Assembly: GCA_014529385.2 (NCBI GenBank)
Contig: CM043970.1
Coordinates: forward strand, 46,957,779-47,021,778
Length of the DNA: 64,000 nucleotides
Direction of reading: 5' to 3'
From: Adiantum capillus-veneris
Taxonomy: Eukaryota; Streptophyta; Polypodiopsida; Polypodiales; Pteridaceae
Below, one piece after another: positions 56,368 through 64,000 of the stretch. Position 1 is the first letter of the stretch. Every line of letters starts with the position of its first letter. The translations under genes and the position numbers were made by a program. Below the pieces are notes generated by a model that worked only from the letters and a program-made list of their open reading frames with translations, did no database searches and had not been told where the DNA came from.

Positions 56368-59265
56368 ATGAATAGTGACGAGGATGTGGGGCCGTCCAAT
56401 CGAAACACCTATCTCTCAACCAGGATCTTATGTCCTTGTAATCATTGCAAGCATGCTGTGCGGCGGACCAGACGCGTTTCTTTGCAGCACATTCACGAAT
56501 TTGGCGAGTTCGATCCATCCATTATAGATCGAGTTGTTGCCAATTATAGATCGTCGGACTCTGACACTGGCCAACATGCAGCAATCTTGCAACCCAATAG
56601 ACGTGTTCGTAGGTGCTTTGATCAAGCAGCATATGTGAGGCCACAAGATGTAGCCTCTGACATCTCAGGGGATGATTATGTAGACCACATTCCCAACAAG
56701 GCAATGTTTGAACGCGAGATTTGATGAAATGATCGAGATGATCATGGATTCAGAAAGCTTATCTATGATGATATGAAAAGTGAAGCCGATACGCCATTGT
56801 ATAATGGAGCACGTGTGTCTAGATTGAAAGAGCTCCTGGTTCTTCTCAACATGCAGACAAAGTTTGGATGGAGTGACACTAGCGTCACATCGCTTTTCAG
56901 GTGATCTATTACAATTAGTTTACTTTAATAAAACTCTAGATGTATAAGATCTGATAGATTCTTACACAATTGTACCGTATTTTTATGTTGTGTAGATTGC
57001 TCAATGAGCACATACTACCAGATGATAATGTGATGCCAGATTCCTGAGAGGAATCAAGAAAGATTTTGCGAAACTTGGGGATGGATTACAATTCGATCCA
57101 CGCTTGTCCTAATGACTGCATTCTTTTCAGAGGGGAATACATAGACATGGAGAAGTGTCCGAAATGTGATTCTGAGAGATATCGAGTAGATCTCCACGGA
57201 AAATTTTTTTTGCAAAAGGTTTTGTGACATTTTCCTCTGCCTCCTCACATCAAGAATTTCTTCGAATGTAAGTTCATGGCCGCCCTAGCATCATGGCATG
57301 AGGAGAATAAATCTTCGGATGGTGTGCTACAGATTCCTGCAGATTGTGCAACCTGGAAACATATAGATGGAACATGGTCGGATTTTGCCAGGGAAGCTCA
57401 AAATTTGTGCTTAGGCCTGGCTATGGATGGCGTAAATCCATTTGGTCAAAGATCAACATCTTATAGTGTATGGCCCGTTGTCATCGCCAACTACAACATT
57501 CCCCCATGGTTGACTACAAAGAAGGGGCACCTATGGCTAAGCTTGATTGTTCCACGGCGATATAAAGTGAAGAATATGGATGTGTATCTTCATCCACTAT
57601 TGCAAGAGCTACAACAATTGTGGATTGGCATAAAAGTGGTGGATATGAGCCGACACACAGGTCAACGGAATGCTTTGATCAGAGGTATTCTAATGTGGAC
57701 CATGCATGACTATCCTGGACTAACAGAATGCTCAGGTGATCTATTTACACTCCTCACTCAAACACTGTAAATCTTGGTTTTTCTCAAGCTGATCTATTAT
57801 CATGTGTATACATGTAGGGATTCAAACAAGCGGATACAAAGTATGTGTCACATGTGGACCTAGACTGAATGCACTAGGGAGCCCTCATTGAAGAAGCAAA
57901 TCTACGAAGGTCATCAAGCATATCTTCCAAAGAAACATGTGTTACGCGATGGCTTTTTGGGAAGAGAGCCACCGAGGATGTCTGCACAAGCATGGTTAGA
58001 GCAGAAGGAGATGTGTGATGACGGATTGCCCCCAGGGATGAAGAGACTATCTCTATGGTATGAGCTACCATACTGGCCCCGACTCATGATCAATCACTTG
58101 CTCGATCCAATGCACATATTCAAGAATGTGGGTAATCTATTATGGGACCATCTGACCGGCAAGAAAGATACTTTGGGAGCCAAAGTTGACCTTAGAAATG
58201 TGGATCGTATGGAGAAATATTGGCCGCAAATAGCGTCTGATGGATCGATAAAACTCCCTAAATCACCATGGATTTTCACAGGAGCCCAAGAACGCAAAGT
58301 AAAAGAGACCATTCGATCTTTGCAGACCCCCGCTAGCGTAATGCAATCGCTCCGAACGTGAGAAGGAAAGCTTACCGGTTTGAAGTCACACGACTGGCAT
58401 AAAATGTGTCAGGTATGTTCATAGTGGAATATATCATAGTGGGAATTGTGTAACAAATGCGTGTATGGACTTTAATATCATTGATGCACGTGTTTTGCAG
58501 TTTATTTTACCAGTTGCCATTGAGGGATGTTTGTCTCTTGACGTCCGTAACACAATCTACAAACTTGCAAAGTTGGTGCAATGGATCTCACAAAAGCAGA
58601 TCAACATAGAATCCATACCATTCGCCAAACTAAACGCTGTGGAGGTTGTGTGCATGTTTGAGAAACATTTTCCTACTACCATGCTAACCATTCAGGTGCA
58701 TATTCTTGTTCACATAGTTGATGAGGTGGAAATAGCTCGCACAATACATTCAAGATGGATGTTCTTTTTAGAACATTTCATGAAAATGCTCAAGGGATAT
58801 GTGTGTCAGAAGGCACGTCCAGAGGGTAGCATCGCAAAAGGTTGGTTGGTATCAGAGTCCCTAGTGTACATTGGAGAGTGGCTAGATGGATTTGATAAAG
58901 CCCGGGACACGCTATGGAGAACCATAGATGATGAGCGCATATCTAGGATTGTCATGTGCAATCTCAGTGTTGAGAAGAAGATGACGGAAGATCTAGAGGC
59001 TAAAATCAATCGATTTTGCATGCTCCACAATCCAGTGATGCAAAAGTGGATTTCACAATATGAGGATGCAAAGCAAGAGCGACAAAGGGCACGCAACGAG
59101 TGGAGACGAGGAGGACGACCACCGATGCACTATCTGATGGGTTTGGAGAGCCTACCAACATTCCTGAGCTTAAGATGGTTGCACAACCAATTGAAAAGCA
59201 CACAAAAGTGTGGTGAAGAAGTGACTGAGGAAGAGTGGGAGTACTCTCGGAGTTGTGCGACCAAG
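56368..59265 (+). pseudogene. CACTA TNP2-like transposase pseudogene (exons 1-4)
   Basis: Exon 1 (56368-56900) has the N-terminal Cys-rich region (STRILCPCNHCKHAV, then LQHIHEFG) and later LLNMQTKFGWSD. Exon 2 (56996-57735) has ILRNLGMDYNSIHACPNDCI, then EKCPKCDSERYRVD and GVNPFGQRSTSYSVWPVVIA, the TNP2 core. Exon 3 (57818-58412) has ELPYWPRLMINHLLDPMHIF. Exon 4 (58501-59265) is the DUF4218 part (FILPVAIEGCLSLDVR, then HFMKMLKGYVCQKARPEGSI). Introns are bounded by CAG/GTGATC, TGTAG, CAG/GTATGT, TTTTGCAG and AAG/GTAAG. In-frame stops are TGA at 56722, 56725, 57045, 57225 and 58359, and there is one frame change near 57870. The intact protein would bind and cut the element ends. Confidence 0.9.
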
Positions 59266-59337
59266 GTAAGTTTTCAATGTACGACTAGTGACTTTCTAGC
59301 TGTTTGAACGGCCACTCATAATCTTTGTTGGTTGTAG

Positions 59338-59520
59338 TATAAGTAATACACAACAGCATGGTGTAAAGGTTGACATTTTAGGGTGGAACGGATCGACAAA
59401 AAGTGTTTTACTCAAGATTGTGGAATCGTGGCAAAATTTGAACAGTCTAGTCGACGACGCTCCTTGTTGGACGGATACGCCGCGAGAACAGCATAGCGAG
59501 AACTCACCTAGCATATAATG
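59338..59520 (+). pseudogene. CACTA transposase, exon 5 (start of the DUF4216 region)
   Basis: After the acceptor GGTTGTAG the translation gives AWCKG*HFRVERIDKKCFTQ, then DCGIVAKFEQS. This matches the start of the DUF4216 region that follows DUF4218 in TNP2-type transposases (NG..F....R...TQNSGV.V). Two TAA/TGA stops fall in the first 12 codons. Confidence 0.6.
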
Positions 59521-60580
59521 TCAACTGAGGACAAAGCTCAACCCGCAGGCGCGTGGAAGCAAGCAAAGGGTGTCAACCTCTACTCGACCGACTAATGACT
59601 ACTTCCTACAGAGATATCAAATCTACATGCCATCGATTCTGTGAATGTGAGAGTCTTCTATGATGTTACCACAAGACAAAAGCTAATTAGACGTTCTCGA
59701 AACATTATGAAACTTGAGGGATATCCTATCAACACCAATAGGCCACTCTCCCTAAGGTCCGTGACCAAAAAAACCTACCCAATACCCTCCGTGCAAAAAA
59801 CGCGTAGGATGTCTGGCCGGTTTTTGCAGGTCGACGTTTCCGAAAACTAAAGTGCCTAATGTGTAGCTCTACTCGCTGTGATCGCGTGGATATACTGAAA
59901 TGAAAAAACGGACAACAGTTACTCATCCAAAACTCCAAAAGTAGCTCGCAGGTGAATCTGCCAAAACACAGACGAACGTGCGTGATGTAAGCATCAACAC
60001 GTAGATCTCCTCATGGGAAACACACTACTGCTCTCCGTTTGCGATTTTGACCACCGTAGCTCCTGTAGCACACACACACACACACACTCTCTCACTCTCT
60101 CGCAGTCTCCCAACGACATAGAAGATCAGATTTATTAGAAGTCTATTACAAAGCTTTAGGTTTTGGCTTATATACTAAGCCTTAGAAAACCTAATGTCCG
60201 ACCAAAATGACCTGATTTGTCCCTAGGCTTCTATAGAGCTTAATTACAACACTGTGAGCTGGCTTTGATCATCCAACAAGCATCTATGGCCAAAATACAA
60301 GTGCCGACTTAAAATATGAAGTTCCCGTAAACATTACAAAAGTGGCCGTAATGGCTCAAAATAATAATAACGGGATATTCGATGATGTCCATGAGCTTGT
60401 ATCTTCACATTACAGCATCCATATTCGTCTTCATCACTTCATCAACATCTTTATTTGGAATCTTTAGAGAATCTTTGAGGGATCTTTATGGAATCTTTGT
60501 GGAAGCATTGTTGAAAGGTTGACCTTTCAACAGTCCTCTGATGCAGATCCTGTGGTGGCGGAACTCACTTCCTTCGGCAC
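59521..60580. other. Sequence interrupting the CACTA transposase, unassigned
   Basis: About 1 kb separates two consecutive parts of the DUF4216 region, too far for the short introns of this gene, so it is either a long intron or an insertion. It holds a small (CA)n(CT)n run at 60070-60103 and no recognised coding sequence. The LTR-like words GGCTTATATACTAAGCC near 60165 hint at a short-element insertion, not proven. Confidence 0.4.
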
Positions 60581-61283
60581 GCTATAAAAGATTTTGAGGA
60601 TCGATTATAGAGGACGTTTTGTCGACTTGTTCGACGTGCAATGGTTCAAGATAATCATGGAGGGTTGCAACGCTACTGTTAGAAGAGGAGAGTCTGGTTT
60701 TCTTGAGGTGGATTCAACTAAGAAATGGACTGACCTAAGAGACACTTTCATACTACCCGAGCATTGTGAACAAGTAAGTATGTAAATACTTAACATCCCA
60801 TTTTAGAATTTATGTGTCTGGTTTTCTTGAGGTGGATTCAACTAAGAAATGGACTGACCTAAGAGACACTTTCATACTACCCGAGCATTGTGAACAAGTA
60901 AGTATGTAAATACTTAACATCCCATTTTAGAATTTATGTGCTTGGAAGCTCTCATGTAAGTTATGTGGCTCTGGCAGGTAATACTTCATCCTACAAAGTC
61001 TGCATAAAACTGGTGGTACGTCATAGACGTAGCCCCTCGTAGTGCACGGACGTATGACTGCTACCATGTGCCAATCACAGCGACATCAATGGAGGAGATC
61101 GGAGAAGATGCTCAGTCAGAAGCCGTTGAGGTGGTGCCAGACGAACATCAAGCTACTACTCTTTATGGGGTGCATGCAGAGGATCTACAAAATGAAACAG
61201 AGGACATCTGTTTAAACGGAGAGCTCTATATAGATATAGGAAGTTATGTTGAGCTATGCGAGGATGAGAGAGAGATCTCTTAA
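60581..61283 (+). pseudogene. CACTA transposase, DUF4216 exons and C-terminus
   Basis: The exon ending at 60773 reads DYRGRFVDLFDVQWF, then GFLEVDSTKKWTDLRDTFIL; its donor is CAA/GTAAGT. The next exon starts after GGCAG at 60977 and reads ILHPTKSA*NWWYVIDVAPR, then the acidic tail EEIGEDAQSEAVEVVPDEHQ to TAA 61281. The order matches DUF4216 (V.LF.C.W, GF..V......D.F.LA.Q, .WWYVI). Between the exons lies a second copy of the end of the first one (see the tandem duplication entry). Confidence 0.75.
60692..60939 (+). repeat. Tandem duplication of an exon end with its splice donor (124 bp unit)
   Basis: 60692-60815 and 60816-60939 are identical or nearly so by eye. Each holds the last 82 exon bases, the donor GTAAGT and about 42 intron bases. 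The exact match shows that the duplication is recent compared with the decay of the gene. Confidence 0.95.
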
Positions 61284-61302
61284 AGCCATAAATATTGTAT
61301 TT

Positions 61303-62045
<743 letters not shown>

Positions 62046-62142
62046 GCGTCATTTCGTCATTGTATTTAATGGTCTTTGCGTCCACTTTAGGTACGTATGC
62101 TCTAGGTATGTTCTCACAAGCAGAGATGACAAGCACCTCCTC

Positions 62143-62173
<31 letters not shown>

Positions 62174-62239
62174 CTTGTCCATGTTTTCTACTCCATTCAT
62201 TCAATATTAAGTTTAAATGTTCGTGTGTTTAATGCAGGT

Positions 62240-63555
62240 ATGGATGATGAGGAGTTTCTTTCTTCTTTGTCACCCCATCAGAGACAATGGTACATGGAGC
62301 GCCATCGCTCTGGCGCACCATCGCGCGTTCCCACTGCATCCGCATCCCCCTCTGTTTCCGAGCATTCAGCGCACTCCGAAGCTTTGGTGTTGACGAGATG
62401 ATCTTTACACTTGTCTACGTGCCGTCGCTCTAGTGGTGGCGGTGGCGGTTGTTATGGAGATGCCGCCACCGATGCTTCGACACCGCCTCGTGTTCGACGA
62501 GGCTCTTTACCCTCCCCTTCTTTGCCCGTCCCAACACCAGCCACGGCATCGCCATCGACACCAGGTTTTGCACGGCTGACTACCGTTCCCGTAGCTACAC
62601 ACCACTAGCTACTCCTCGAGGAGTCACTCCGGTGGACACTCCTCGCTTCGAGGCTCAGACTCTAGTGGAGACAACTGACGTCCGTACCCCCGTTGACATG
62701 CCGCTAGAGACCCCTGTCGGGACACCCAGGTTCACCGTTAGTGGCGAGAGGGCTTACCCTACTCTGTTGACTTCAGCGGCAGCATCATCTTGGATGATGA
62801 AGGCAAGAAGGTGATTTCGCACATGATGGTCTTTGCTCTCAGGTATTTAGACACTACATACTAAACACCTGGAGTGAAGTACCGAATGATTTAAAAGACA
62901 GAGTCATCAGCATGCTTCATGACAAGTTTCCCGCTCCAACACGGGATGACCGCTTCAATTAAGACGTGATGAAGGTTTGAATGCGCGAATACTGCAAGCA
63001 CAAGCCTTCCGAAGTGCAAAAAGCAATCAAGCATGGGTGGAACAGACCAGATTGGTTGGCCAAAGAAGATTGGAAATATGGAAAGAAAGATGCATGCGAG
63101 AATCCTGGCAAGTGGAAGCAACTAAAGGAGGCAGCCAGAGTGCAAGTAGAGGCAGGGAGCTCGCACCACTTGGGGAGCGGCGGGTGGGTATCATTTGAGG
63201 CTGATTTTGTAAGTGTTTTCGCATTGCTCTCTATGTTTGATAGTTTAGGGTTGATGGGTTTTTAAATTCTAACATAATGGATTCTTTGTATGTTTTGATA
63301 GTGGTCGTTTACAGGACGTGATCCCACACCGTATGAGCGTGAGTACGCAGGCAGGAAGGGCTTAAACGCCCTTATGGACATTCTGAGTTCTTGTGGCGGC
63401 ATGGTTAGTATATATTAGGGTTTATTATTTTCTATTTGTTGTATTGTTTTATAAACTTCGCTATATGTTTATACTTACAAAAAGCTATCTTATTGTTTTT
63501 TTTTTTGTAGAATCCGACAGATACGCCGCTTGGACACAATGAGACGTTTGATTAG
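62240..63555 (+). pseudogene. CACTA second gene (Transposase_24 / TNP1-like), degenerate
   Basis: From ATG 62240 (after a TGCAG acceptor) the frame reads MDDEEFLSSLSPHQRQWYME and a Ser/Ala/Pro-rich linker, broken by TGA at 62399. A Thr/Pro-rich stretch follows in another frame (TPVDTPRFEAQTLVE). Near 62845 LNTWSEVPNDLKDRVISMLH, then from about 62981 YCKHKPSEVQKAIKHGWNRP and HHLGSGGWVSFEADF, match the plant Transposase_24 family (W..VP...K...W..l..kF; HT.GS.SF). Later exons (about 63302-63403 and 63511-63555) read WSFTGRDPTPYEREYAGRKG and NPTDTPLGHNETFD and end at TAG 63553. Proteins of this class bind the subterminal repeats. Confidence 0.75.
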
Positions 63556-64000
63556 ACGATGTCAGTTTAGCCATAGCTAGATAGAATTAGCTTCTTTTTG
63601 TCATAGCTTATGTATCATGAGACTACTTTTATACGTCTTTTTGAAAACCATGTATATTTTTGAAATAATGACAATTGTTTGTAACTATTACATTTGCAAA
63701 GTTTAACAATCAAGTGATTTTGCCTGGGTGAAAGCATGAATAGGTGGAAAGCTATATATGTGATATAATTAAATAGCATAGCATGACATTGGGGGTGTGG
63801 TCACTGGTGCCATATTTGAGACGTCCAAATTTATATTCTAAAAAATGTTACACTAAAAAATTCAGCCTTCACACACCCACTTTGTTTCATGAGTAGTTGG
63901 TAGTTTCAAACACCGTGCCCCCCCCCCCCCCCCCCCCAAACCCCCTGCCTCTCTCTCTATCTCTCTCGCGTGCGTGCTCAAGGTCTATTGTGCTTAGAGC
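63556..64000. other. Sequence downstream of the second CACTA gene
   Basis: A/T-rich, no genes. It has a poly-C run at about 63919-63937, followed by (CT)n. The CACTA right terminal region would follow, but its terminus is not reached. Confidence 0.6.

Overview
The window looks like a repeat-dominated stretch of nuclear DNA from a large-genome land plant. It holds tRNA-iMet-primed LTR retrotransposons, a Ty3/gypsy chromovirus, a Tat-type Ty3/gypsy element with two RNase H domains, a Ty1/copia relic, a plant LINE, an En/Spm (CACTA) element and very long (CT/GA)n arrays. A pentatricopeptide-repeat relic at 370-710 and an F-box/kelch relic at 39.1-40.2 kb resemble the versions I associate with ferns and other seed-free plants, so a fern is my best guess (low to moderate confidence). 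I see no intact host gene. Every host-like gene found (PPR, histone H3-fold, FCP1-like phosphatase, F-box/kelch) is broken.

Layout. 0-1.24 kb: PPR relic. 1.245-4.155 kb: complete minus-strand non-autonomous LTR element (134-189 bp LTRs, GGGTA target duplication) whose inside is satellite-like tandem arrays. 4.9-8.26 kb: decayed Tat-type gypsy element with a 443 bp palindromic MITE in its integrase. 8.4-9.7 kb: microsatellites. 10.3-15.5 kb: first copy of a 5.2 kb block containing the 3' end of an old minus-strand chromovirus; the second copy is at 49.3-54.55 kb. 15.54-16.0 kb: second MITE of the same family. 18.1-18.4 kb: copia RNase H relic. 20.1-21.6 kb: H3-fold and FCP1-like pseudogenes. 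21.8-25.7 kb: two LINE copies in tandem.

27.836-36.727 kb: a young, nearly complete chromovirus with near-identical 1.58/1.59 kb LTRs, ACAAA target duplication, iMet primer-binding site and a gag-pol frame broken once. It sits in one copy of a roughly 2 kb repeat whose two other copies (41.3-44.9 kb) keep the empty target site. 39.1-40.2 kb: F-box pseudogene. 45.5-46.5 kb: chimeric LTR/RNase H relic. 47.9-49.95 kb: old minus-strand LTR followed by its primer-binding site, joined to the second copy of the duplicated block.

54.555 kb to the window end: left TIR and both gene sets of a degenerate CACTA transposon (TNP2-type transposase with DUF4218 and DUF4216 parts, then a Transposase_24-type gene), carrying tRNA-derived SINE-like heads, long (CT)n and internal tandem duplications. 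Its right end lies beyond the window.

The main message is nested insertion history. Duplicated blocks serve as internal controls, because each shows the unoccupied site for an insertion in its sister. I found no clearly new functional system. The strongest unusual items are the satellite-bearing short-LTR element, the H3-fold pseudogene behind a promoter-like sequence, and the CACTA gene whose stops are nearly all TGA.
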